64,000 nt of DNA. Source: Deroplatys truncata (lineage: Eukaryota > Arthropoda > Insecta > Mantodea > Mantidae). Positions 1-10,227 of the stretch are shown here, piece by piece; the first letter of the stretch is position 1, and each line of letters starts with the position of its first letter. The DNA lies in NCBI GenBank assembly GCA_030765065.1, contig CM060978.1, positions 218,817,498-218,881,497 on the forward strand, given 5' to 3'. The translations under genes and the position numbers were made by a program. The notes beneath the pieces were generated by a model that did no database searches, was not told the DNA's origin, and worked only from the letters and a program-made list of their open reading frames with translations.

Positions 1-41
1 ATATTCTTAATTCTGCTCAAGTCTTAGTAAATTGTATATAT

Positions 42-47
42 GACAGG
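42..47. repeat. Polinton target-site duplication, left
   Basis: GACAGG directly before the first TIR base; identical to 17087-17092. Six bp is the Polinton integrase signature length. The left host flank (1-41) is too short to interpret. Confidence 0.95.
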
Positions 48-807
48 AGTAGAAATAATATGTATGTTTGAGCCCACATAGAGATGCCGACAAGCGATAA
101 AGTTCTTTGTTCTACGCTGACAAGCCCCGCCCCCTCCCTTTGAGGGCTCACATGCCGCCAGGTCTCGTGTCGTTAGGCCCCGCCCCCTCTCGCTTTGTGT
201 GCTCACAATGCCGACAGTGTCTGTGCTAACAGGTCCTACCCCCTCTCCCAATGCGTTCTACTGTGGCGTCCTGACTTGAGGGAATTGTTTTCTCGAGTCC
301 TGCCGCCCCCCGGCAAATTAATTAGGTAATGTTCGTCAAACATTTTTTTTATGATTACTAAGGTCTGCAGATTGCATCCTCGAGCAATTAAGTTTTTTGA
401 TTAATGAATTGTTGACTGGAGCGTGAGTATAAGTAGTCTGCTCACGGTAACAGTCTGTCATGTAATGAAACACTGCAGCCTTCTTCTTCTATCTGGGGAA
501 AGCGCTTGTCCATTAGCTGAACATGTTAGACGCTTTCACAACATTAATAGGCTTTTAAGTTTACATTCCGGATCTGTTTACATACATTAGCGATCAACGA
601 CATACTTCCGTCTGGAGGTAACGGTGACACACATTAGCTGACCCGTTAGACGCTTTCACTCCATTAGCGAACAAGAGCCCGGCATGTAATGAAAAAACCC
701 GTAACCTACTTCTGTCTGATGGTAACGGTGACCTCTATTAGCTGACATCTTTAGACGCTTTCACCTCATTAGCGAACAATGCCAGTAATTGTTTTCCTAA
801 GTGCTCT
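48..807 (+). repeat. Polinton left terminal inverted repeat
   Basis: 760 bp matching the reverse complement of 16326-17086. The outer ~250 bp are GC-rich with CCCCGCCCCCTC-type blocks; the inner part carries three degenerate subterminal repeats. By eye the two arms differ at about five single bases (near 65, 84, 117, 150, 263) and two indels (2 bp near 208, 1 bp near 250). No gene lies inside. The polymerase TATA box starts 37 bp inside the inner edge. Confidence 0.95.
485..780 (+). repeat. Degenerate subterminal repeats inside the TIR
   Basis: Three related blocks start near 485, 605 and 708. Each contains CTTC(T/C)(A/G)TCTG, then ATTAGCTGA, TTAGACGCTTTCAC and, in the last two, CATTAGCGAACAA. 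GTAACGGTGAC occurs in the last two. The right TIR has the same three in inverted order. Repeated subterminal words of this kind are often binding sites for a transposition or replication protein; that role is inferred here. Confidence 0.7.
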
Positions 808-843
808 ACAAACTCTCAACGCTTCAGCTTTAGCGGGGGAAAT

Positions 844-959
844 TATATAAAAGCAGTAGCTTCTCCAATGATTTTCACAGTATCGTAAGAACACTGCGAT
901 CTAAGCACTCTGCAAGCTTTATTCTTTCAACGTGGAAATTACATCGAACATCATGTCTG
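844..959 (+). promoter_or_regulatory. Polymerase gene core promoter and first exon
   Basis: TATATAAAAG starts at 844, the only strong TATA box between the TIR and the first coding exon. A TCACAGT initiator-like word lies about 30 bp downstream near 875-880. The first ATG after it is at 953; after ATG TCT G the exon ends at a consensus donor (GTAAGTTG at 960). Start site and exon end are inferred from these signals. Confidence 0.65.
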
Positions 960-3503
960 GTAAGTTGTATCACCAATTCATCTTCATTAAAAAGTTAACT
1001 TATTACTTAGTACATTTAACTTATATTTGCGTTCTTGTTTTTAATGACGGCCCTTTTATTTGTAAATAGCTGAGTATTCTAAAAGTTAATAGCTAGACAG
1101 TTGAATTTTTTCTGAAATGTGAACAGTTTAGTTAAGTATTCATTTTAGACAAGCTTATTCTACATTTAATAGCTAACTGCGCGAATTCTCAAAAAATGTG
1201 AATAATTTAGTTAAGTATTCGTCTTGTTGAGAAATTATTATTCCAGATATTTAAATACAGGGTTTCACAGAGTGAATTATATTCCTTTCTAGACAAAATA
1301 CAATTACTTGTTTACCCTACGATTCGAATAAAGAATGTTCTGTATAAATATTCTTCCGAGGGTAAGCGGCGGTATTCGATCCAGGGACTTCATGTTTGCA
1401 TGCATTGAGCGAACATTCATCAGTTAATGAGTTTAGTTAAGTTTTCATTTTAGGCAAGCTTATTCTACATTGAATAGCTAACTGCGCGAATTCTCAAAAA
1501 AATGTGAACAATTTAGTTAAGTATTCGTCTTGTTGAGTAATTATTATTCCAGGTATTTAAATACAGGATTTCACAGAGTGAATTATATTCCTTTCTAGAC
1601 AAAATACAATTACTTGTTTACCATACGATTCGAATAAAGAATGTTCTGTATAAATATTCTTCCGAGGGTAAGCGGCGGTATTCGATCCGGGGACTTCATG
1701 TTTGCATGCATTGATCGAACATTCATCAGTTAATGTTTCATTCCTCTAGTGCATTTTATTTAGTAAAAACATCCAGCCTGTTTCCATCACGTTAAAAAAG
1801 AGATATTTTCCATGAGTGTGTCGAATAATACAAATGCTTAATTTTGTCATAGAAATTTCTCAGGTGTTTAAAAATACATCGACATTTCCCTGTATAAGCA
1901 ATACGCAATAAAGTAAATTAACTTAATAATATAACTTTTCTTAAAAAAGTAAATAAATAAATAAATAAATAAAAATCTAACGTGTAAATTAATTACGTTT
2001 TCAGCATTCAGTTCTACTAACGTAGCTGAGGCATACATCCAGCTCCAGCAGGATCGTTCCTCAAATACAGCCATGATTCAGACACCAGAACAATCAAATG
2101 GTAAGCATTCTTCAGAGTTTAAAAAAATTAATGTAACAATTCATATTAACTTCTTGTTCATATTCTTTATTATTATATTATTATTATTTCCAGGATGCGG
2201 ACTTTATTTTGAGGTCTGTCATCCATCGATCGCTGCACAGGCACCTCCAGGCTTCCAAACCTTCCTGGTGCCAAATCATCATGGATGGGGCTCTGGCCCA
2301 TACATGCAGCAACACTCGAATGGTAAGAATTTACAGACCTGTGTTTGAGCAATTGTAACTAAAAATTATTTAATAGCAGGTATACAAGGGCGATTCTAGC
2401 ATACAAAGACCTACCTACGACAGCATAGAGTTCTGGATTGTATAAGCAGAAAAGGATATATTTAAGGAGAGTTTCTCACCACATATGCAGTCACATAACT
2501 CTACCGGTATCCTAGAATACCGTGTATTTTCACGCCTGTGTTCAAAACATCTATTTTTCACGTATAGCGTATAGATTCTTTAGAACTCTGTACTTAAACA
2601 TGCTATACTATTAATATTATTATTATTAATATTATTTATTTTTTCCAGGAAATGGACTTTATTTCGGGGGCGGCATCGCTCAACATGCAACCGCTGCACC
2701 GGCACCTCCAGGCCTCGCAACCATTGCACCTGCACCACAACGCTTCGCGACCGCTGCACCACCACCCCCAGGCTTCCAGACCTTCCTGGTACCAAATCAG
2801 CAGGGGTGGGGCTCTGCCCCTTACATGCAGCAAGCACCGAACGGTAAGAGTTTTTCAATATTTTATGAACTTCTTGCTTTACACATTCTATATTATTATT
2901 AATATTATCATTATTATTATTTTTTCAGGAAGTGGACTTTATTTTGGGATGAGTCAGCCATTGTCCGCTGCACAGGCACCGTCTGGCTTCCAAGCCTTCA
3001 TGGAGTCAAATCAGCAGGGTTGGGTCCCTGTCCCATACATGCAGCAACCACCGACAGGTAAGAACATGTTTCAAAATTTTATGAAGTTCTTTTACACATT
3101 TTATATTATTATTAATATTGTTATTATTATTTCCAGGAAGTGGTCTTTATTTCGGAGACGGGTTTGTTCCTCACGCACACTCTGCACCACAAGCTTTCCA
3201 TGCATCAAATCAGCAGGGGTGGGGTCCTGCCCCGTACATGCAACAACCACTGAATGGTAAGAACCCTTCAACATTTTATGAACTTCTTTTACACATTCTA
3301 TACTGTTATCATTATTATTATTAATATTATTATTTCCAGGAAGTGGACTTTATTTCGGGCGCGGTATCGCTCAACATGCGAGCGCTGTACCATCAGCCTT
3401 CCCTATACAAAATCAGCAGGGATGGGGGTCTGACATTAGTGTGCAGCAACAGTCGAATGGTAAGAATCCTTCAACATTTTACGAAGTTCTTTTACACATT
3501 GTA

Positions 3504-3547
<44 letters not shown>

Positions 3548-6500
3548 CAGGAAATGATCTGGGTGACGCTGGAAGCCAGCCTATGGACCTGGCAACACAG
3601 GGATCAGCATCGCCAGAGATTGGTGAAGACTCGACCACTGCACGGTCCGCCTCCTCATCGCTCGACACTCTGGAGGAAGTTATACAAGGTGAACCATCGA
3701 CCTCCTCAGTCGCAGGCAATGAAACCTCTGCACCATCGACCTCCTCAGACGCAAGCGATGAAGCCGCTGCACCGTCAACCTCCTCATCATCATCCAATGA
3801 TGTAGAACCAGTTAATAGAAAGAGAGGACCGACATCGGATGGGAGGGAACAGCCTACAATAAAAAAAGCCAAGGTTAGTGCTAGCAATTGCCAGGGTCTG
3901 GAGTGCAATACCATACAATCGGCATTCAAGGGACGTATTTTTAATAGTAGAATAGAAAATACATTAGAAATACTCGAGCCCAGAGTCTTTTTAGATGAGT
4001 GCAAGGAGCTTATTATTAAAGAAGTGGAAAACGTTTTGCAGAAAAGCAGGAGTGGATTAAAGATGCATTGTTCCATGGAACTTGAATATTTAATCCACAA
4101 ACCTGATGAAGAGAAGTGTCTTTCCACTGGCTTTAATTCTAAGCCTGTACTGATTCTTCCATCAAGCGACCTCAATCAGATCTTCTCTTCAATTGCGGGG
4201 GATATTTTGGAAAACATTTCTAAATTTGAGGGGGGAGCATCGTCAAAGTCCTTGTCAAAGATACTCAGCCTGGTGATGGGCTTTACACAGTACGATCCTT
4301 TACACGCAGGTTCATACATTGAACTACCTCAGAAAATTAGGCATAAGTATGCTGTTATAAACATAAAGAATGAAGACAACTTCTGCTTCGCATGGTGCAT
4401 GCTTGCTTCTAAATACCCTGTTAAACGTCATGGATATAGAACCACAGTATATCCCTTTGAACTGCTTTTCAAAGCATTCAATTATGAAGGTATCGAATTT
4501 CCGGTACCCTTACATCAAATTGAATGCTTTGAAAAGCAGAATAATGGAGTATCCATTTCACTGTTTGGTATAGAGGAGAATGACAACATTATTCCCCTAT
4601 ACCAAACACCTGAAAAGAAGCAGCACCATGTAAACATGCTATATATTGAAGAGGATGATAAGTCGCACTATTGCCTCATTAAAGACCTGTCCAGACTAGT
4701 AAGGAGCCAGACAACGAAGAACTGTCGAAGGATGTGGGTATGTGAGGCATGCCTCAAGAGATGCACCAATGAAAAGGCTCTGGAAGCACATAGGAAATGC
4801 CAACTGCTTAAAATGCCCCAACAGGATGAACACCTTGAATTTAAAGCATTCTCTAAAAGCGTTCCTGTTCCTTTTGTTATATACGCAGACATTGAATCTG
4901 TTCTGGCGAAGGTTCACTCTTGCGAGCCCTCAAGCAGCTCGAGTTGGACCCGAGCCATTCAAGAGCATGAAGCAATGTCTATTGCCTTAAAGGTGGTATG
5001 TAGGCATGACGAGGCCATGTCAAAATTCTCCCTCTTTAGAGGTCCGAATGCCGTCGATGACTTTATCAAGCAATTAAAATCAATTGCTGATGACGTCATC
5101 AATGTGTATTCCAATCCTAAACCCCTGGATTTAACCCTTGAAGAGCAACAGAATTTTGACAATGCCTCTGAGTGTCATATATGCCTTACTGCTTTCACTG
5201 TGAGCGATTTGCGTGTGAGGGATCACGATCATGTGACAGGGAAATATCTGGGTGCTGCTCATAATAGATGCAATTTGAATAGAAAGGTCCCTGATTTCAT
5301 ACCGATCTTTTTTCATTGTCTATCTAATTATGACAGCCACTTCTTGATAAGACGCCTGGCATATGATAATAAGCCCATATCGTGCATCGCTCAAAGTGGT
5401 GAAAGGTATATAGCGTTTAGCAAACGGTACAGGAACATCAGCTTCAGGTTTCTGGACAGCTTTAAGTTTCTTGACGATAAGCTGGCCAGTCTGGCTGACA
5501 TGCTGGAGGAAAGTGACTTTAAAATAACAAGGGCAGAATATCCTGTTGAGGAGCATTTTAAGCTGGCGAAGAGCAAGGGAATATTCCCGTATGATTATGT
5601 TTCAAGCCTAGACATACTCAAAGAAACTTCTCTACCACCGAAGGATGTCTTCTACAGCACTCTCACTGACAGTCACATCACAGACGAGGAATACAGGCAT
5701 GCTGAAAAAGTCTGGGATACCTTTAATATCCAGAATCTCGGAGAATACAGCGATCTATACCTGAAAACAGATATACTGCTCTTGGCGGATATTTTCGAAA
5801 AGTTTCGAGATCTCATCCTAGGGATGTATAAACTTGACCCAGCATGGTTTTATACATTACCAGGACTCGCCTTTGACGCTATGTTGAAGATAACTAAGGC
5901 GAAACTTTCCTTAATATCTGACAAGAGCATGCTGGAATTTTTCGAGTCGGGAATTAGAGGCGGACTGTGCACAGTGGTGAAGGGCTATACCAAAGCTAAC
6001 CACAGGTACATGTCCAACTTTGATCAGCATGCTCCTGTTAAACACCTGTCCTATTGGGACATAAATAACTTATATGGAGCTTCTATGGGGTCTGCCCTCC
6101 CGTACAAGAATCTGAAATGGCTCACCAGAGAAGAAATTGATAGTATAAACTTCGCTGAAATCAAAGAAGACTCGAAAACTGGTTATGTGCTAGAGGTTGA
6201 TATCGAATACCCCGACCATATCCACGACGCCCACAACGAGCTTCCTTTCTGCCCACAGAGTGCGATACCACCGAATGGCCAATACAAGAAACTGCTTGCG
6301 ACATTAGAACAGAAAAGCAAATATGTCTTGCACTACAGGGTGATGCAGCAGTGTATTGAACAAGGTCTAACTGTGAGACATATTCACAGAGTGGTATCCT
6401 ACGACCAGTCTAACTGGTTGAAAACATATATCGACGTGAACACAGAGAAAAGAATTCAGGAAAAGTCAAAATTTGGCCAAAACTTATGGAAAAAGATGAA

Positions 6501-7269
6501 TAACGCCGTATATGGGAAATTTATAGAAAATGTGAGGAAATACAGTGATTTCAAAATAGTTGGAAGCTGGAAACAGGCAAAGAAGTTGATAGCACGCAGC
6601 ACTTACCTACGCACCATAATTTTTGAGGAAAATCTTGTAGGAATCGAGCTGGGTAGAGAGGAAGTGCACATGAACAAGCCAATCTACATAGGACACGCAA
6701 TTTTGGACATTTCAAAATTTATCATGTACGACTTCTTTTACAATATCATGAAACCAAATTTAAAAGACTTGCTGCTGAATTACATGGATACAGACTCATT
6801 CATTTTTGAAACGAGTTCTGATATCTATGATTTCATCAGGGAGAACCCCCAATATTTCGATACTTCAAACTTCGAAAAGGATAATGCATATGGTATTAAG
6901 CAAGCCAATAGGAAAAAGATTGGGTTGTTCAAGGATGAATTGGGCGGCTTGGTTATGGAGGAGTATGTTGGTATAAGAGCAAAGTTATACGCCTACAGAT
7001 ACGGAGGGCAGACAATTAAGAAAGCTAAGGGCATCACCAAGGCAGGCATGGATAAAATCGATTTCGGCCATTATTTTGAATGTTTAAAAGACCATAGCCT
7101 AAAAATTTATTCGATACAAAAAACATTTCGGAGTAAACACCACAAAATTACAACAATTGAAACAAACAAATTGGCTTTGAAGGGGGGTGACGATAAGAGG
7201 AAGTTGATGGAAGGAAGCTATAAGACTGTAGCGTGGGGCCATTATTCCCTTAGACCCGGTGATTGCTAG
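953..7269 (+). CDS. POLB: Polinton protein-primed-type DNA polymerase B (8 coding exons)
   Basis: Replicative DNA polymerase of the element. Proposed coding exons: 953-959, 2005-2100, 2194-2322, 2649-2843, 2929-3057, 3137-3256, 3340-3459 and 3551-7269, all introns phase 1, giving about 1,504 residues. The last exon holds the catalytic part: a C2H2-like segment (WVCEACLKRC), ExoI YADIES (D codon at 4888), a Cys/His cluster CHICLTAF..RDHDHVTGKY, ExoII NYDSHF, palm motif A WDINNLYG, motif B KKMNNAVYGK and motif C YMDTDS (6781). All key residues are present with no stop. The ATG at 3343 gives a long open frame but reads repeat exon 3340-3459 out of its spliced frame and then runs through an intron; only sequence from 3551 on belongs to the polymerase. 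Splicing is inferred from consensus sites and unbroken phase. Confidence 0.9.
960..2004 (+). other. First intron of the polymerase gene
   Basis: Donor GTAAGT at 960, acceptor TTTTCAG ending 2004. Both joined exons are phase 1 and the frame stays open across the junction. At ~1,045 bp it is far longer than the other introns, mostly because of a 305-bp tandem duplication. Confidence 0.7.
1126..1735 (+). repeat. 305-bp tandem duplication in the first intron
   Basis: Copy 1 is 1126-1430, copy 2 is 1431-1735, beginning GTTTAGTTAAGT(A/T)TTCATTTT. They differ by scattered substitutions and a 1-bp indel. Each includes a CGGTATTCGATCC stretch loosely resembling a Pol III B box. Confidence 0.85.
2194..3459 (+). 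repeat. Array of five homologous symmetrical exons
   Basis: Exons 2194-2322 (129 nt), 2649-2843 (195), 2929-3057 (129), 3137-3256 (120) and 3340-3459 (120). Each follows a (TTA)n/pyrimidine acceptor, starts GA(A/T)GTGGACTTTATTT or close, and ends in a phase-1 G before GTAAG. All lengths are multiples of three, so any subset can be joined without changing frame. The peptide repeat has GLYFG at its start, an Ala/Pro-rich middle with PPGFQ, then NQQGWG and YMQQ before the junction Gly. The second unit has an internal duplication of the Ala/Pro section. No known domain recognised; it looks disordered. Introns are 79-93 nt except 2323-2648. Confidence 0.85.
2380..2506 (+). pseudogene. Probable decayed sixth repeat exon
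   Basis: Inside the one long intron of the array (326 nt versus 79-93). It follows TTTAATAGCAG, and its 3' end, ACATATGCAGTCACATAACT then CTACCGGTATC, resembles the conserved YMQQ..NG|GTAAG exon end. At 127 nt it is two short of the commonest exon length and the donor is no longer GTAAG. The middle is barely recognisable. Confidence 0.4.
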
Positions 7270-7382
7270 TGCCTAAACTTTTAAATAATGTATATATTGT
7301 GTAAAATAGATATCAAATGTGTGAGGGTTTTTTGTGTAACACTTTTCCCTCAAAAAAGAAAGAAAAATATGAATGCTTTTAA

Positions 7383-7429
7383 AATAAAAATACTCATGAT
7401 TTTACAATCATAAAACTTTAGTCTTTATT
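7383..7429. terminator. Convergent polyadenylation signals
   Basis: AATAAA (7383-7388) serves the rightward polymerase gene ending at 7269; TTTATT (7424-7429), read on the other strand, serves the leftward integrase cluster ending at 7443. Between them ATGATT-TTAC-AATCAT (7395-7410) can form a 6-bp hairpin. Confidence 0.6.
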
Positions 7430-7442
7430 AATTCTTCACATA

Positions 7443-8325
7443 TTACACCAAGTCCTTTATATCAATCCATTGAGTATCTGGAAAACCATACCACTTTACA
7501 AGAACTTTGTTTCCACGTTTACGTATAACCTTTTCTACTAAATATGTATTAGGATAGTTAGTCTTTTTTAGTTCATGTCCATAAAAGCCACCTTTTATGA
7601 TTTCACCATTCCTATCCTTTAGTATGTATGTTGTAGGCTTGGTACGGTTCACACGAAATACTTTGAAGATTTCAACGCTCCAGTTAGATTCATAACCCTT
7701 TTCAAAATGTCCTTTATGTTTAGATATCCTGACATAATCACCAACACTAAACTTCCTTGAAGCCATCTTCTCTCTTCGTTCTTGATTATAATTATACACA
7801 GTCAGAAGAAGATCGTTGTTTTTCACTTCATTAGGTTTCATGCGGATAGTTGAATGAAAAGTATCATTGTACTTTACAAGGATTCTAGGTAAAAGATCTA
7901 GCCACTTGTATGAGCCTTGGACTAAAAACTCTCGGTACATCATATTCTTCAAGGTTCGAATTAAACGTTCAACAGCCGCAGCCTTCACATTGGTATAGGT
8001 GCTGTAGTTTGTTATAAAATTCTTTCCCGTTGTCACTTTGAATATTCCGGGGAGGGACATCCATTTCTTGTAATATATCATCCATTGCCTTTGCAACATT
8101 AACTCCGCTCTTATCCTTTAAGGGTTTTGCATATGCCATTTTAGAGTAAAAGTTGATTGCGATCAGAATGTATTTGAAATTTTTGTTCACTCTTGCATAT
8201 GGTATCATTTCAATCAAATCAATTTGTAATAAATCGTTCATACCTTTGCTGATACTTTTGCGTCGTAAATAGTTCCTCCTTGCCGAACCGTGAAGCTCTC
8301 TGGCGATATTCTGTTTGGCTGTCAT
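7443..8325 (-). pseudogene. INT: Polinton integrase (DDE, chromodomain), frameshifted
   Basis: Retroviral-type integrase that would insert the element and make the 6-bp duplication. The first frame (8325 to ~8015) has the catalytic Asp in LLQIDLIEM and the second in IQSDNGKEF. The other frame (~8015 to 7443) has the catalytic Glu in AAAVERLIRTLK, an SH3-like GDYVRISKHKG region and a C-terminal chromodomain-like YLVEKVIRKRGNKVLVKWYG. The change of frame sits just after the second Asp, where the family usually has about ten more residues before the Ser-Thr-Tyr stretch, so a small deletion not divisible by three is the likely lesion. The ATG at 8325 overlaps the preceding gene's stop as ATGA. 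Confidence 0.9.
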
Positions 8326-9134
8326 GCTATAACTTTAGATGCTTTCAACTCCCTGATAATTTCCTCAATCTCTTGAGTGTGACTATTATTACCAGCACCC
8401 CTCGATGCAATTAGTAACCTCAGCCTATTCACTAATGTGTTAGGGTTTCTCCAGAAAACGTAGTCAACCTCCTTATCAGACTTATGCTCCTTCCATGTCA
8501 GTCCTAGACCTGAATGTGTATTGAGCAAGGGGCGTATTATATTCTTGTATTTATACGATTTACCAGATTTCAAACGACCGTGTCTGGTGTAACCAGATCT
8601 ATGAAGAAAAGTACTTTTCATAATCTTAGCGTACGTCTCCAAGTCTTCACTGGTGTATGCAGAAATCTGAGGCGTTCGCTTAAAGATGAGCTCCGTCAAC
8701 CCGTCTGTAGACTCATACGTTTCATCACCTATCAATATTTGATTATTTATAAAATGAATATCTTTATTTCCAAGCATATAACTTCCATCCTGATATCTCA
8801 CCCCGTACAATGTATCAATGCGGTCCTTGTCTTTTGAGCGAACGTGTTGAAGGAAAGTAGAAATACTTGTAGAATCATCATCTTCATTCTTGACTGTCTC
8901 CACAGCCAACCCTCGTTGACTGTCCAAAATATCCTTGAGGGGAGCGGTTACAGGCTTCAAAGCTTCGGACATGATATGCTGAGTCTCAAACCTGAGACCT
9001 TTTAGAGCTCTCAGTTTTTCTTTTACAGCCCTGGTATGCTCGGCTACAGACTCTTTAAGTCTTATGCTTTCACTATCCATCTTACAAATGACGTGAAAAT
9101 AGACGATTACATTCAATTTATAGTCTGCGTCCAC
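8322..9134 (-). CDS. Conserved Polinton hypothetical protein
   Basis: Up to 270 residues with no catalytic motif I can name. The N-terminus is charged and helical; the central part has YGVRYQDGSYMLGNKDI, then a Tyr-rich segment with DGLTELIFKRTP and a basic stretch near GRLKSGKSYKYK. The pattern resembles a hypothetical protein found beside the ATPase and integrase in other Polintons and adintoviruses. The first ATG (9134) lies within the upstream gene; the second (9080, MDSES) avoids that overlap and may be the real start. The stop overlaps the integrase start as ATGA. Confidence 0.75.
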   Translation of the reverse strand: MDADYKLNVIVYFHVICKMDSESIRLKESVAEHTRAVKEKLRALKGLRFETQHIMSEALKPVTAPLKDILDSQRGLAVETVKNEDDDSTSISTFLQHVRSKDKDRIDTLYGVRYQDGSYMLGNKDIHFINNQILIGDETYESTDGLTELIFKRTPQISAYTSEDLETYAKIMKSTFLHRSGYTRHGRLKSGKSYKYKNIIRPLLNTHSGLGLTWKEHKSDKEVDYVFWRNPNTLVNRLRLLIASRGAGNNSHTQEIEEIIRELKASKVIA

Positions 9135-10221
9135 CTTGAGTTCTCATCGTATCGATAGCCTTAGCTAACATCTCTATCGAAGTTCTCAGTTGCTCGGTTT
9201 CTTTCTTATGTTCCTGCGTATGTGACTTGAACGCTTCAGCAAAGATTGCCGTATTAGCGTACAGGCTTCTGGTTGATTCTTCTAGACTTGTCATTTGCTG
9301 CACATTAGTTTTGTAAGCGTCCATCATCATATTTACATTTTCCTCCACTTTCTTAAGTTTATCATTGCATGAATCAGTTTTGAGAGTATTCAAAACCTCT
9401 GTCTTTAACTGTCCGACTGTAGCCTCTAAATCTGAAACTCGCTTCATCGCTAACTTTTCTAAATTGCTAATTTTCTGATTGCAAAGATTCTGAAGATTTG
9501 TTTTTTCTCTATCAAGCTCTGCGGTAACTTGTTTAATGGAGTCCATTACAGAATCCACTCTGTCTTTTGTAGAGGTTGTTAGAGTATCCACTTTACTCGT
9601 AGCTTTATTCAGATTTGCTGTGATGTCTAGCAGCTTTTCACCTATTTGCATCTCGATTTCCTTTGGTAAGTACCTATTTAACTGCTGTCGCGTCTCGTTC
9701 GATTTCCTAATGATCATAGCTCTAGCATATCTTTTATTTACAGCATCTGTATCTCCGAGAGGATCTGCTATATCAGTGATTCTCTTGTTGTCGAATATAA
9801 TGTTACCATTACTATCTCTCGTCTGCGTGCGTGAATTGACATATCCAGTGATGAACTTTTTATTCACAACATCGTTATCGTGAACAGGATCTAGCAATAC
9901 CTTCAATCTAACTTTATCAATCACAATGTTATTTTCCTTATCTCTCTTGAGGATATATCTTGAAATCAATTCATCGAACAGGGTCTTGGCCATAACCTCA
10001 ACATTGTTAGCAGCTTGCTGAGAGAAATCTTGCATTCTAATTTCGAGAGCATCCACATAATTCTTATTGGAAGCATCATGATTATCTTCAGGATCGTGAA
10101 CGTTACACAATCTCTTATTCTTGAATTGATAATTTCCTTTGACGTCTCTATTTATGATAAAACGATCAAACACTCTTCTAACTGGACCAGTTCTCTGAGA
10201 ACCGAACCTATCGATGCTCAT
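9118..10221 (-). CDS. Fibre-like protein: DAVNK repeats plus long coiled coil
   Basis: 367 residues. Three repeats of the tail-fibre type lie at residues ~34-56, 102-123 and 144-165, with cores HDPEDNHDASNKNY, LDPVHDNDVVNKKF and ADPLGDTDAVNKRY, each after a short (D/N)K.R(L/I) strand. From ~180 to 360 the protein is polar, heptad-like and nearly free of Pro, as in a long coiled coil. In phage tail fibres this repeat marks short trimeric segments between strands; a fibre or attachment role here is inference from that pattern and from its place in the virion gene set. The ATG at 10221 is 6 nt after the ATPase stop. Confidence 0.75.
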   Translation of the reverse strand: MSIDRFGSQRTGPVRRVFDRFIINRDVKGNYQFKNKRLCNVHDPEDNHDASNKNYVDALEIRMQDFSQQAANNVEVMAKTLFDELISRYILKRDKENNIVIDKVRLKVLLDPVHDNDVVNKKFITGYVNSRTQTRDSNGNIIFDNKRITDIADPLGDTDAVNKRYARAMIIRKSNETRQQLNRYLPKEIEMQIGEKLLDITANLNKATSKVDTLTTSTKDRVDSVMDSIKQVTAELDREKTNLQNLCNQKISNLEKLAMKRVSDLEATVGQLKTEVLNTLKTDSCNDKLKKVEENVNMMMDAYKTNVQQMTSLEESTRSLYANTAIFAEAFKSHTQEHKKETEQLRTSIEMLAKAIDTMRTQGGRRL

Positions 10222-10227
10222 GGTTAA

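Noticed and set aside
3343..3550. ATG at 3343 as the polymerase start
   Set aside because: It reads repeat exon 3340-3459 out of the spliced frame and continues through an intron, giving a run of Ile codons from the (TTA)n tract.
3492..4175. Antisense open frame across the polymerase 5' part
   Set aside because: Shadow of the Ser/Thr-rich coding sequence and the (TTA)n tract on the other strand.
8514..8837. Plus-strand frame inside the conserved hypothetical gene
   Set aside because: Antisense shadow of the minus-strand gene at 8322-9134.
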